From Limnohabitans sp. Rim28 (lineage in GTDB: Bacteria; Pseudomonadota; Gammaproteobacteria; Burkholderiales; Burkholderiaceae_C): 64,000 nucleotides of DNA. Positions 48,827 to 57,270 of this stretch are shown one piece after another. Position 1 is the first letter of the stretch. Each line of letters begins with the position of its first letter. The position numbers were made by a program, and so were the translations under genes. The stretch lies in the NCBI RefSeq assembly GCF_000293865.2, contig NZ_ALKN02000006.1, forward strand, positions 166,657 to 230,656, in the 5' to 3' direction. The notes under the pieces were generated by a model, which searched no databases, had not been told where the DNA came from, and was given only the letters and a program-made list of their open reading frames with translations.

Positions 48827-48922
48827 TCAGGCTGGCCGACGCCAGGGCCAGGCTCCCCGGCCTTCCGCAGGGGAATGGCTCGGCAGGCAGGCTGCGCTGG
48901 AATGACGATGGAGGGTACGCAT
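48827..48922 (-). CDS. Candidate 31-residue trp leader peptide (speculative)
   Basis: An ATG-to-TGA frame of 31 codons ends with a Trp-Pro-Trp segment (GRGAWPWRRPA). It sits within the 288-base gph-trpE interval, with hairpins at 48768-48786 and 48731-48744 downstream. A TACACT hexamer lies close before the ATG, which could give a nearly leaderless transcript. No Shine-Dalgarno sequence and no classical U-run terminator are seen, so attenuation is only a possibility. Confidence 0.25.
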   Translation of the reverse strand: MRTLHRHSSAACLPSHSPAEGRGAWPWRRPA

Positions 48923-48991
48923 GGTGTTGGAAGTGTAGCAAAGCCTTGAGGACCCTTGGATGCCTCGAGGACAACCCCTTTCTGCGAACGC

Positions 48992-49729
48992 TCAGACGGT
49001 CAAAAGTGCAGGCAGGTCGGCCAAGCTGTCCAACCAGGCCACAGCTGGTGTGTCTTGAACGGGTTGGCCATGGTTGTAACCATAAGTCACCAGCACCACC
49101 GGGCAGCCTGCGGCGTGTGCGGCTTGGGCATCGTTGCTGGAGTCGCCCACCATCAAGGTGCGCGCCACGGGGCTGCCCAAGGCTTCACAGGTTTTCAAGA
49201 TGGGCAAAGGGTCGGGCTTTTTGCGCTCAAAACTGTCGCCACCAAACACGGGGCCAAAGTAGTGCGTTAAACCCTTGTCTTTCAACAAGGCTTGCGCAAA
49301 AGCCAAGGGCTTGTTGGTCAGGCACGCCATCGGCACGTTTTGAGTCGCCAAATGGTTGAGGACCTCCAGCACGCCGGGGTAGACGTCAGCGAATTGGCCA
49401 TTGATGGCCAAGTAGTGGTGCTGGTAACGCAGCCAAGCGCGGTCAAACAAGGCGTCTACCGTCAAAGCGGCACAGGCTTGCCCCACCCCTTTGACTTCAG
49501 GCCTGGCGATTTGATGCGCCAGCAGGCTGCGAATCAGGTGCTCCGACCCTTTGCCAATGGTTTGCGCAATCAGCGCATCCGATACTGGGGGTAAATCCAG
49601 ATCGGCCATGGTCCGGTGCAGGGCCACCTGAAAATCACCCAAGGTGTGCACCAAGGTGCCGTCCAGGTCAAAAATAACGGCGTCAATCTGCGTCAAATCC
49701 TGCAAAGTTTGCATCGCACCCAAGCCCAT
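48992..49729 (-). CDS. gph: Phosphoglycolate phosphatase
   Basis: The 245-residue HAD enzyme has VIFDLDGTLVHT (nucleophile Asp), ACLTNKPL, KKPDPLP with the Lys, and MVGDSSNDAQAA. It degrades 2-phosphoglycolate from DNA repair or oxygenation. ATG 49729 is three bases after rpe; ATG 49714 is an alternative. The rpe-gph-trp order is common in proteobacteria. Confidence 0.93.
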   Translation of the reverse strand: MGLGAMQTLQDLTQIDAVIFDLDGTLVHTLGDFQVALHRTMADLDLPPVSDALIAQTIGKGSEHLIRSLLAHQIARPEVKGVGQACAALTVDALFDRAWLRYQHHYLAINGQFADVYPGVLEVLNHLATQNVPMACLTNKPLAFAQALLKDKGLTHYFGPVFGGDSFERKKPDPLPILKTCEALGSPVARTLMVGDSSNDAQAAHAAGCPVVLVTYGYNHGQPVQDTPAVAWLDSLADLPALLTV

Positions 49730-50410
49730 TCAACCCAAAGCCACGCGCATCTGGTCGATCACGGCCTTGTAATCGGGCTTGCCGAAAATGGCACTGCCCG
49801 CCACAAAGGTGTCGGCCCCTGCGTCGGCCACGCGGCGGATGTTGTCGGTTTTGATGCCACCGTCCACTTCTAGGCGAATGTCTCGGCCGCTGCGCTCGAT
49901 CCATTGGCGCGCCAACGCCACTTTGCGCAAGGCCGAATCGATGAAACTCTGACCGCCAAAGCCGGGGTTCACGCTCATGATCAGGATCAGGTCGATCTCG
50001 TCGATGGTCCACTCCAACACGTCGAGCGGCTCGGCCGGATTGAATACCAATCCCGCCTTCACGCCCTTGGATTGGATGGCTTGGATGCTGCGGTGAACAT
50101 GCCCGCTGGCGTCGGGGTGGAAACTGATGAGGTCCGCTCCGGCTTCGGCAAAAGACGCGGCCAGGGCATCCACTGGCGAGATCATCAAATGCACATCAAT
50201 CGGCACGGCCACACCCGCAGCCGTTTTGGCGTGGGGCTTGAGCGCTTGGCAGATCATGGGCCCGAAGGTGAGGTTGGGCACGTAATGGTTGTCCATCACG
50301 TCGAAATGGATCCAGTCGGCGCCAGCGTCGATGACGCTTTTGACTTCGTCGCCCAAGCGCGCGAAATCAGCCGAGAGAATGGAAGGGGCAATTCGGTAGG
50401 TCGTCGTCAT
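49730..50410 (-). CDS. rpe: Ribulose-phosphate 3-epimerase
   Basis: The 226-residue TIM barrel interconverts ribulose 5-phosphate and xylulose 5-phosphate. It has [32 protein letters not shown] with catalytic Asp, [20 protein letters not shown] and EVDGGI. It is divergent from apaG with 29 bases between starts. Confidence 0.96.
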   Translation of the reverse strand: MTTTYRIAPSILSADFARLGDEVKSVIDAGADWIHFDVMDNHYVPNLTFGPMICQALKPHAKTAAGVAVPIDVHLMISPVDALAASFAEAGADLISFHPDASGHVHRSIQAIQSKGVKAGLVFNPAEPLDVLEWTIDEIDLILIMSVNPGFGGQSFIDSALRKVALARQWIERSGRDIRLEVDGGIKTDNIRRVADAGADTFVAGSAIFGKPDYKAVIDQMRVALG

Positions 50411-50439
50411 TTCAGAATTGTCGCAGTTAACATCGCCCC

Positions 50440-50832
50440 ATGTCTGCTTACAACGTTCAAATCGATGTCGTGCCCCAATATGTGGCCGATCAAAGCAAGC
50501 CCTTGCAAGAGGTTTTTGCCTTTGCTTACACCGTCACGGTAACCAACACCGGCCAAGTGCCGGTGCAATTGATCTCCCGTCACTGGGTCATTCAAGACGA
50601 GCGCGGGCACTCTGAAGAGGTCAAAGGTTTGGGCGTTGTGGGTCAGCAGCCTCTGCTGCGGCCGGGTGAATCCTTTCAATACAGCAGCGGTTGCCGTTTG
50701 CGCGCGCCCAGTGGGACCATGGGCGGCAGTTATTTCTTTGTAGCAGAAGATGGTCACCGCTTCGATGCGGCGATCGGCACCTTCGTTTTGGAATCGTCCA
50801 ACTCGATGCCTGCGGGCCGTACGCTGCACTGA
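50440..50832 (+). CDS. apaG: ApaG protein
   Basis: The 130-residue Ig-like protein opens [14 protein letters not shown] and has [24 protein letters not shown] and [20 protein letters not shown]. The family is linked with cobalt resistance and magnesium in enterics but its role is unproven. It is divergent from rpe. Confidence 0.94.
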   Translation: MSAYNVQIDVVPQYVADQSKPLQEVFAFAYTVTVTNTGQVPVQLISRHWVIQDERGHSEEVKGLGVVGQQPLLRPGESFQYSSGCRLRAPSGTMGGSYFFVAEDGHRFDAAIGTFVLESSNSMPAGRTLH

Positions 50833-50861
50833 GCCTTCCCTCTGAAGTTGCGGTTAAGCTC

Positions 50862-51827
50862 ATGGGCATGGGTGAATTTGAGCTGATTGAGCGCTACTTC
50901 AAACGGCCTTCGCGGCAAGCCGCTGTTGGCATTGGCGACGACTGCGCGATTTGGACGCCCCGCCCTGGCTACCAATTGGCTTTTTCTGCCGACATGCTGG
51001 TGGAGGGCCGTCACTTTTTACCGACCGTGAACCCGCAGCTTTTAGGTCACAAAGCTTTGGCCGTGAACCTGAGCGATTTGGCCGCGTGCGGTGCGACACC
51101 TCGCGCTTTTTTGCTGTCGTTGTCATTGCCCCGCGCCGATGAAGCTTGGCTATCGGGGTTCTCTCAGGGCCTGCTGGCTTTGGCCGATGCGCAGGCCTGT
51201 GAGTTGATCGGTGGCGACACCACTCAAGGCCCTTTGAACATCGCCATCACCGTCATGGGCGAAACGCCGCTAGGGCAAGCCATTTTGCGCAGGACAGCGC
51301 AAGCAGGGGACGATGTTTATGTCAGCGGTCATTTGGGCGATGCCCGCTTGGCTCTGGAAGTTTTTCGGGGCAACTTGAACGTCCCGCAGGCTGTGTTTGA
51401 AGTGGCCAGGGCCCGCATGGAAAAACCCACGCCGCGGACTGCCTTAGGTGCCTCCTTGCGCGGCATCGCCAGTGCCATGGCCGATGTCAGCGATGGGCTG
51501 CTGGGTGATTTGGGACATATCCTGAAAGCCAGCGGTGTTGGCGCTCAGCTGAGTTTGCAGCAGCTTTCGGGGCTGATGCTCACCCGCGACGACTGGGACT
51601 GCCCCCGTGAATGCGGGCTGCGCTGGGTGCTTTCTGGCGGTGACGATTACGAACTGGTGTTCACAGCCTCTCCGAATGCGCAGCACGCCGTTGAAGCGGC
51701 AGCATTGAGCACTGGGACACGCGTGACGCGCATCGGCCGCGTCACCGAAGACCCCCATTTGCTGCTGGTGGATGACAACGGGGATGTTGTGCCCCATGAC
51801 TTCCGTTCTTTTGACCATTTCGCATGA
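50862..51827 (+). CDS. thiL: Thiamine-monophosphate kinase
   Basis: The 321-residue enzyme makes thiamine diphosphate. It has AVGIGDDCAIW, LAFSADMLVEGRHF, KALAVNLSDLAACGA, ELIGGDTTQG, SAMADVSDGLLGDL and GGDDYELVFT. ATG 50862 is chosen; ATG 50868 is two codons later. Its stop overlaps the pgpA start. Confidence 0.95.
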   Translation: MGMGEFELIERYFKRPSRQAAVGIGDDCAIWTPRPGYQLAFSADMLVEGRHFLPTVNPQLLGHKALAVNLSDLAACGATPRAFLLSLSLPRADEAWLSGFSQGLLALADAQACELIGGDTTQGPLNIAITVMGETPLGQAILRRTAQAGDDVYVSGHLGDARLALEVFRGNLNVPQAVFEVARARMEKPTPRTALGASLRGIASAMADVSDGLLGDLGHILKASGVGAQLSLQQLSGLMLTRDDWDCPRECGLRWVLSGGDDYELVFTASPNAQHAVEAAALSTGTRVTRIGRVTEDPHLLLVDDNGDVVPHDFRSFDHFA

Positions 51828-52372
51828 CGATGAGCGGACCCACGATCACCACGGACGACACGGTCCAGCTGGCGCCCGTGCGCGCGACGGCTGCATTCAT
51901 GCTCAAGCACCCGGCCCATGCGATCGCTTTGGGTTTTGGCTCGGGCCTGTCGCCCAAAGCCCCAGGCACTGTGGGCAGTTTGTGGGGGTGGGCTTCGTGG
52001 TTGCTCATTCAACACAGCTTGTCTTTGCCTTTGAAGGCTGCTTTGATCGGCACCGCCATCCTTTTGGGCTGGTGGGCCTGCACGGTCACAGCCAGAAACC
52101 TGCGCGTGAGCGACCCTGGCGCGATTGTCTGGGATGAAATTGTGGCCATGTGGCTGATTTTTTTCATCCTCGCCCCCTCCAGCTTCACAGGACAACTGGT
52201 GGCGTTTGTGTTGTTTCGTTTTTTCGATGCCGTGAAACCAGGTCCGGTGGCTTGGGCCGACGGCTTGTTCAAGGGCTTGGGATGGCGCGGCGGCTGGGGC
52301 ATCGTCTTTGACGACCTGGTCGCTGCCTTTTGCACCCTTTTTGTCATCGCCCTTTGGAGGTCATTTGTATGA
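51824..52372 (+). CDS. pgpA: Phosphatidylglycerophosphatase A
   Basis: The 182-residue membrane enzyme dephosphorylates PGP in phospholipid synthesis. It has GFGSGLSPKAPGTVGSLWG, DPGAIVWDEIVAMW and FFDAVKPGPVAWAD. It overlaps thiL at its start and cinA at its end, each by four bases. Confidence 0.95.
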   Translation: MTMSGPTITTDDTVQLAPVRATAAFMLKHPAHAIALGFGSGLSPKAPGTVGSLWGWASWLLIQHSLSLPLKAALIGTAILLGWWACTVTARNLRVSDPGAIVWDEIVAMWLIFFILAPSSFTGQLVAFVLFRFFDAVKPGPVAWADGLFKGLGWRGGWGIVFDDLVAAFCTLFVIALWRSFV

Positions 52373-52851
52373 CGGATGTGACTTCTCTTTTAGCGGACCG
52401 ACTGACTTCATTGAAATGGATGATGTCCACCGCCGAAAGCTGCACAGGCGGTTTGATGGCGGCCCACTGCACCGATTTGCCGGGCTCCAGCCGGTGGTTT
52501 GAACGCGGTTTTGTGACCTACTCGAATGCGGCCAAGACCGATTTACTGGGCGTCCGTCCGGAAGTCATCGCTGCCGAAGGCGCTGTCAGCGAGGCCGTTG
52601 CCCGCGCCATGGCACTGGGCGCTGTTTACAGAACACCCGCCCGAGTCTCGGTGGCCGTCACAGGCATTGCCGGCCCTGATGGTGGAAGCCCCGACAAACC
52701 CGTGGGCACCGTCTGGCTGGCTTGGTGCATCGACGGCCAGGTTCACGCTGAACGGCAGAACTTTGCGGGCGATCGCCAAAGTGTGCGCCAAGCCACTGTT
52801 GCATGGGGATTGCAAGGGCTCCTGCTCAGGCTACCCTCGCGAACGGCCTGA
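52369..52851 (+). CDS. pncC: CinA C-terminal domain protein (nicotinamide-nucleotide amidase)
   Basis: The 160-residue single-domain protein hydrolyses NMN. It has TAESCTGGLMAAHCTDLPGSS, the catalytic Ser, FERGFVTYSNAAK and VAVTGIAGPDGGSPDKPVGTVW. The N-terminal CinA domain is absent, as in many stand-alone PncC proteins. GGAGG lies before the ATG. Confidence 0.93.
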   Translation: MTDVTSLLADRLTSLKWMMSTAESCTGGLMAAHCTDLPGSSRWFERGFVTYSNAAKTDLLGVRPEVIAAEGAVSEAVARAMALGAVYRTPARVSVAVTGIAGPDGGSPDKPVGTVWLAWCIDGQVHAERQNFAGDRQSVRQATVAWGLQGLLLRLPSRTA

Positions 52852-52892
52852 ACACCCGGTACATGCGCCGTATGCATTGAGCCAGCGGCATC

Positions 52893-52920
52893 AAAAAACC
52901 CGCTGAAAAGCGGGTTTTTT
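52893..52920. terminator. Bidirectional terminator after cinA
   Basis: AAAAAACCCGCT and AGCGGGTTTTTT pair around GAAA, ending the thiL-pgpA-cinA unit. The other orientation serves the barnase-barstar region. Confidence 0.9.
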
Positions 52921-52958
52921 GAGGGTTGCAAGACCTTGATCAGGCCTGCTGAAGGAAA

Positions 52959-53162
52959 TCAGGCTGCTGCGAGCCAATATCCTGCATTGAAAGGGCTGCT
53001 CATGCGCAGCGCCAAAGGCGAGACATCCACCAACTTGTCGGTGGGCATCTTTTCGCCTTCTTCGACCGACTCGGCCATGGCGGCGTCCTCGGTTTGTGCC
53101 TCAATCGCCCGTCCTGCTTGGCTGTTTTGCGCAGAACGGGCTACAGAAAAGAATAGAAGCAT
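52959..53162 (-). CDS. Possible continuation of barstar in another frame, or separate 67-residue protein
   Basis: The frame from ATG 53162 (overlapping the 3' end of barstar) to TGA 52959 encodes an acidic peptide: EAQTEDAAMAESVEEGEK, then PTDKLVDVSPLALRMSSPFNAGYWL. Codon choice is like that of neighbouring genes (GCC, GAC, CTG, GTC). A site with AGGAAGG lies ten bases upstream. In homologues it may be one protein with barstar, since a -1 shift at CTTTTCTG joins the two. I could not confirm which. Confidence 0.4.
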   Translation of the reverse strand: MLLFFSVARSAQNSQAGRAIEAQTEDAAMAESVEEGEKMPTDKLVDVSPLALRMSSPFNAGYWLAAA

Positions 53163-53566
53163 CGGAAGGGTACCTTCCTGTCTCCCCAAAAATCGGCTGT
53201 GTCGCGGAAGATGTCCAGCAATTGCTCGCGGGCTTCTTTGTCGAATTTCACGTGGGCCGGAATCTGCTCCAACACCACAATGAAACCAGGCTGTGGGCCC
53301 GATTTGTGCAATGGGTCCGTCATGCAGTCGTAAAGCGCATCAAAGTTTTTGCCGAAATGCGATGGCAAAGTGAATTGCGCACCGATCAAATCCAGCACAT
53401 CTTGTTTGCTCTGGGCTTCTGCCAAGTTGGCGTACAAAAAGTGATGCCCCAATCCTTGGGCGGCTTCCTGCAAGTCGCTCACGCGGTAAGCGCGAATCGA
53501 CTGCACGATGTTTGACCGCACGCCCTTCAGGGGCGCCTCTTGGTCATGGCGTGTCAGCGTGTCCAT
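53141..53566 (-). CDS. Barstar-family RNase inhibitor
   Basis: From ATG 53566 the protein has 141 residues. It shows the barstar fold signature: SIRAYRVSDLQEAAQGLG, SKQDVLDLIGAQFTLPSHFGKNFDALYDCMTD with the acidic residues that block the RNase active site, and DIFRDTADFWGDRKVPFRCFY at the end. It should bind and inhibit the RNase encoded directly upstream on the same strand. A TTG at 53605 is a possible earlier start. See the following frame for a possible extension. Confidence 0.88.
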   Translation of the reverse strand: MDTLTRHDQEAPLKGVRSNIVQSIRAYRVSDLQEAAQGLGHHFLYANLAEAQSKQDVLDLIGAQFTLPSHFGKNFDALYDCMTDPLHKSGPQPGFIVVLEQIPAHVKFDKEAREQLLDIFRDTADFWGDRKVPFRCFYSFL

Positions 53567-53591
53567 CTCCGTGGTCTTTCTCAAGCAAAAA

Positions 53592-54005
53592 TCAAGGTCG
53601 GTCAACCATCATGCGAAAACTCGCGTAATGGTCTTGTGTGTAATAACAGGCTTTCGGCTCTGCCGGCACGGGTCCGCCGCAAACAATGCGACGGGCACCA
53701 CGGCTGCGCTCTCCAGGGGTCTTGACGGTGTACTCGCGGTAAAAACCGCGATCTTGACGAGGCAAAAGCCGCTCACGGTTGCCAAAAACAGTCCCGTCCT
53801 TTTCGTAGGGAAAAGGACCACCCTTTCGAATGGTTTGGTAAGTTTCTTGCGCTTCGCGGGGCAGATCGGCCACCAACACGGTGGCCAAGCTCGTCACCTC
53901 TACAGGCTGTTTGGCGTGCACCAAAACAGTGCAAGCCATCCAAACAAGGCCCATCAGCACTGCCAACCAGTGCTGGCGGAACACCCATTGTTGGGCCACC
54001 TTCAT
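53592..54005 (-). CDS. Secreted guanyl-specific ribonuclease, barnase family
   Basis: The 137-residue protein has a hydrophobic N-terminal signal (residues about 13-31) and an N1/T1-type RNase domain. Catalytic Glu91 lies in FYREYTV, basic residues Arg102 and Arg105 in SRGARRIV, and His126 in TQDHYASF, matching barnase Glu73, Arg83/87 and His102. Cys109 and Cys120 could form a disulfide. Barstar follows on the same strand and protects the cell. Confidence 0.9.
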   Translation of the reverse strand: MKVAQQWVFRQHWLAVLMGLVWMACTVLVHAKQPVEVTSLATVLVADLPREAQETYQTIRKGGPFPYEKDGTVFGNRERLLPRQDRGFYREYTVKTPGERSRGARRIVCGGPVPAEPKACYYTQDHYASFRMMVDRP

Positions 54006-54159
54006 GAGTACACCTTTCAGGAACCTCCGGGTTTACCCGAAAACTCGAAGGCGCTAGTGTGCGACAAGTGCGACAAAAATGCAAGCGAAAGCCCAATAAT
54101 CAGGCCAAAGTATCTTGGGTATTTTTACCGCATGTGAGGACACACTCCCATTCAGGCTC

Positions 54160-56463
54160 TTATCTGGCGGCGTTGGCGTCTGCCACGGTCAAAGCGGTCA
54201 TGTTCACAATCCGGCGCACGGTCGTGCTGGGCGTCAAAATATGAACAGGTTTGGCTGCACCCAGCAAAACGGGGCCCACTGCAATGTTGCCGCCCGCAGC
54301 GGTTTTGAGCAAGTTGTAGGCGATGTTGGCGGCGTCAATATTCGGCAAAACCAACAAGTTGGCATCCCCAATCAAGGTGCTGTTGGGCATGATGGCATGG
54401 CGTGCCGCGGCGTCAAGCGCCACATCGCCATGCATTTCACCGTCCACTTCAAGCCACGGGGCCTTCTGGCGCAACAGCTCCAACACATCGCGCATTTTGA
54501 CGGCGCTGGGTTGGTTAGACGACCCAAAATTGGAATGCGACAACAAGGCTGCTTTGGGTTGAATGCCAAAACGGCGCATTTCTTCGGCCGCCATGATGGT
54601 GAATTCGGTCAATTGCTCAGCAGTAGGGTCGTAATTGACGTGGGTGTCGACCATGAAGACTTGACGCCCAGGCAACATCAAACCGTTCATACAGGCAAAA
54701 GTATGGACGCCTGAACGTTTGCCGATGACTTGGTCGATGTAGTTCAGGTGCATCGGGTTGGTGCCCCATGTCCCGCAGATCATGCCGTCCACATCGCCTT
54801 TTTGCAGCAACATGGCGCCAATGAGCGACAAACGGCGACGCATTTCGATCTTGGCCATTTGCTGGGTGATGCCCTTGCGTTCGGTCATGCGGTGGTAAGT
54901 CTGCCAAAAATCACGGTACCGGTGGTCATCTTCAACGTTGACCACGTCGTAATCCAGCTCCTCCCGCAAGCGCAGACCAAATTTTTCAATGCGCTCGGCA
55001 ATCACGGCAGGCCGGCCAATCAAAGTGGGGCGCGCAATGCCCTCGTCCACCACGATCTGCGAGGCACGCAAAACCCGCTCTTCTTCGCCTTCGCTGTAAG
55101 CAATGCGCTTTTTCAAGGCGCGCTTAGCCGCCGTGAAGATCGGCTTCATCATGGTGCCCGAGGCATAAACAAAACCTTGCAGGCTCTCCCGGTAAGCGTC
55201 CATGTCTTTGATGGGCCGCAAAGCCACACCGCTGTCGGCCGCGGCCTGCGCGACGGCAGGGGCGATTTTGATCATCAAGCGCGGATCAAACGGCTTGGGG
55301 ATCAAGTACTCGGGGCCAAACGCCAAGGGCTCGCCCACGTAGGCCGCAGCCACCACTTCGCTTTGCTCGGCTTGGGCCAGTTCCGCGATCGCGTGGACAG
55401 CGGCGATTTCCATCTCCAGGGTGATGGTCGAAGCACCCGCATCCAGAGCGCCCCTGAAGATGTAGGGGAAACACAGGACGTTGTTGACCTGATTAGGGTA
55501 ATCGGTGCGGCCCGTGGCCATGATGGCGTCATCGCGCACGGCCTTGACGTCTTCGGGATTGATCTCGGGGTTGGGGTTGGCCAGCGCAAAAATCAAGGGT
55601 TTGGCGGCCATGGACTTGACCATGTCTTGCTTGAGAACGCCACCCGCGGACAGCCCCAAGAACACGTCGGCGCCCGCAATGACTTGCGCCAAAGTGCGGT
55701 GCTCGGTTTTTTGCACAAACTGAATTTTGTCTTCGTCCATCAGCTCGGTGCGGCCTTCATAGACCACGCCGGCCAAGTCGGTCACCCAGATGTTTTCGCG
55801 CGGAATGCCCAGCTTGACCAAAAGGCCCAAGCAAGCCAGTGCCGCAGCGCCCGCGCCCGAAGTCACCAGTTTGATTTGTTTGGGGTCTTTGCCAACGACC
55901 TTGAGGCCGTTCAAGATGGCGGCGCCCACCACAATGGCGGTGCCATGCTGGTCATCGTGAAAGACCGGGATCTTCATGCGCTCACGCAACTTGCGCTCAA
56001 TGTAGAAGCAGTCGGGCGCCTTGATGTCTTCGAGGTTGATGCCTCCAAAGGTGGGCTCCAACGAAGCGATGATCTCGACCAACTTGTCCGGGTCTTTTTC
56101 GTTGATTTCAATGTCAAACACATCGATGCCGGAAAACTTCTTGAACAAAACCCCTTTGCCTTCCATGACGGGCTTGCTGGCCAGCGGGCCGATGTCGCCC
56201 AAACCCAGCACGGCGGTACCGTTGGTCACCACACCCACCAGGTTGCCACGGCTGGTGTATTTGAAAGCGTTGGCCGGGTCTTTGACGATTTCTTCACAAG
56301 GCGCAGCAACGCCTGGCGAATAGGCCAAAGCCAAATCGTGCTGGTTGACCAGTTGTTTGGTGGCGGCAATGGCCACCTTACCGGGGGTCGGAAACTCATG
56401 GTATTCGAGCGCCGCTTTGCGCAGTTGTGCGCGCTTTTCTTCGGCTTGAACCTTGTTGGTCAT
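54160..56463 (-). CDS. maeB: NADP-dependent malic enzyme with phosphotransacetylase domain
   Basis: The 767-residue protein has an N-terminal malic enzyme domain ([35 protein letters not shown] region, [31 protein letters not shown] for NADP) and a C-terminal phosphate acetyltransferase-like domain from about residue 440. It makes pyruvate and NADPH from malate; the PTA-like part usually binds acetyl-CoA as a regulator. The start at 56463 has GGAG eight bases upstream. Confidence 0.95.
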   Translation of the reverse strand: MTNKVQAEEKRAQLRKAALEYHEFPTPGKVAIAATKQLVNQHDLALAYSPGVAAPCEEIVKDPANAFKYTSRGNLVGVVTNGTAVLGLGDIGPLASKPVMEGKGVLFKKFSGIDVFDIEINEKDPDKLVEIIASLEPTFGGINLEDIKAPDCFYIERKLRERMKIPVFHDDQHGTAIVVGAAILNGLKVVGKDPKQIKLVTSGAGAAALACLGLLVKLGIPRENIWVTDLAGVVYEGRTELMDEDKIQFVQKTEHRTLAQVIAGADVFLGLSAGGVLKQDMVKSMAAKPLIFALANPNPEINPEDVKAVRDDAIMATGRTDYPNQVNNVLCFPYIFRGALDAGASTITLEMEIAAVHAIAELAQAEQSEVVAAAYVGEPLAFGPEYLIPKPFDPRLMIKIAPAVAQAAADSGVALRPIKDMDAYRESLQGFVYASGTMMKPIFTAAKRALKKRIAYSEGEEERVLRASQIVVDEGIARPTLIGRPAVIAERIEKFGLRLREELDYDVVNVEDDHRYRDFWQTYHRMTERKGITQQMAKIEMRRRLSLIGAMLLQKGDVDGMICGTWGTNPMHLNYIDQVIGKRSGVHTFACMNGLMLPGRQVFMVDTHVNYDPTAEQLTEFTIMAAEEMRRFGIQPKAALLSHSNFGSSNQPSAVKMRDVLELLRQKAPWLEVDGEMHGDVALDAAARHAIMPNSTLIGDANLLVLPNIDAANIAYNLLKTAAGGNIAVGPVLLGAAKPVHILTPSTTVRRIVNMTALTVADANAAR

Positions 56464-56597
56464 GGATGTGCTCCGCTTTGATAATTTGCCAGTGGACTGC
56501 TGGGGTTCAGCAGCCTTCGTCTGTCCGTTAGAACACATGGGTGTGCGTGTCTGTACGGTGGTCTTTTCATTGTAGGCCCCGGATTAGGGGGTTAAGA

Positions 56598-56614
56598 CTG
56601 CGTAAATCTGCGTA
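56598..56614. promoter_or_regulatory. Tandem direct repeat CTGCGTA upstream of maeB
   Basis: Two copies of CTGCGTA lie with starts exactly ten bases apart, one helical turn, 135 bases before maeB. The arrangement fits a binding site for a dimer or head-to-tail regulator. A TACAAT hexamer lies between the repeat and maeB on the minus strand. Confidence 0.35.
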
Positions 56615-56657
56615 GCAAGTGAGTTGGCTTTTGACTTTTGGGCACAAATGGCGCAGA

Positions 56658-57263
56658 TCAACGCCTGTGTTTCCAGGCTTTGTGTTGCAAAGCCTGGGCG
56701 ATGCTGACCGATCGGTGGCCCTGTACCACCTGAAACGGATCGCCCGCCTTCAGCGTTCCCGGCTTGTCCACCGCCAAATAAAACCCGCTACGCCCACTGT
56801 CCACCATGTCTTTGGCAGCGCCAGCGTAACCCATGACCGCGTTGAACTTGCCGCAAGGCTCGCGAGGCTGTGTCACACGCAAAACCACATCGCCAAAGTC
56901 CAGGCAGTCGCCCACGAAAAGGTCTTGTTCCAGCACGCCTTGCAAGCTCAGGTTTTCACCCAGATAACCAGGTGACAAGGTTTCCTCAAACATCGTCGCG
57001 CCATGGATTTGGCGTTGCGCCTGCCACCAAACCAGATGTTCAGAAGGCAGGGCGTAAACCGCTTTGCTCAAGCCGCCATGCACCGACAAGTCGGCCTGAT
57101 CGTCACCCGCCAGCCCCAAAGTCCCCACCTCGACAGGGCCATAAACAAGGGTTTTGCCAATGGCCGACACCCGTTTGCGCCCACCCACCATCAGCGGGCG
57201 CACTTGGCCGGTCTGAATGGAGAGCACCGTGCCCGACAAAACGTGCGGGGAACTCGGCGGCAT
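56658..57263 (-). CDS. MOSC-domain protein, YiiM-like
   Basis: The 201-residue MOSC protein has GDDQADLSVHGGLSKAVYALPSEHL and TQPREPCGKFNAV, with the conserved Cys that in MOSC enzymes binds the molybdenum cofactor. YiiM reduces N-hydroxylated purines with Moco. It begins seven bases after pepP. Confidence 0.9.
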   Translation of the reverse strand: MPPSSPHVLSGTVLSIQTGQVRPLMVGGRKRVSAIGKTLVYGPVEVGTLGLAGDDQADLSVHGGLSKAVYALPSEHLVWWQAQRQIHGATMFEETLSPGYLGENLSLQGVLEQDLFVGDCLDFGDVVLRVTQPREPCGKFNAVMGYAGAAKDMVDSGRSGFYLAVDKPGTLKAGDPFQVVQGHRSVSIAQALQHKAWKHRR

Positions 57264-57270
57264 GGGCGCT

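Noticed and set aside
54730..56481. Long plus-strand open frame opposite maeB
   Set aside because: Antisense to the malic enzyme and biased in composition (His, Gln, Arg). No domain is seen.
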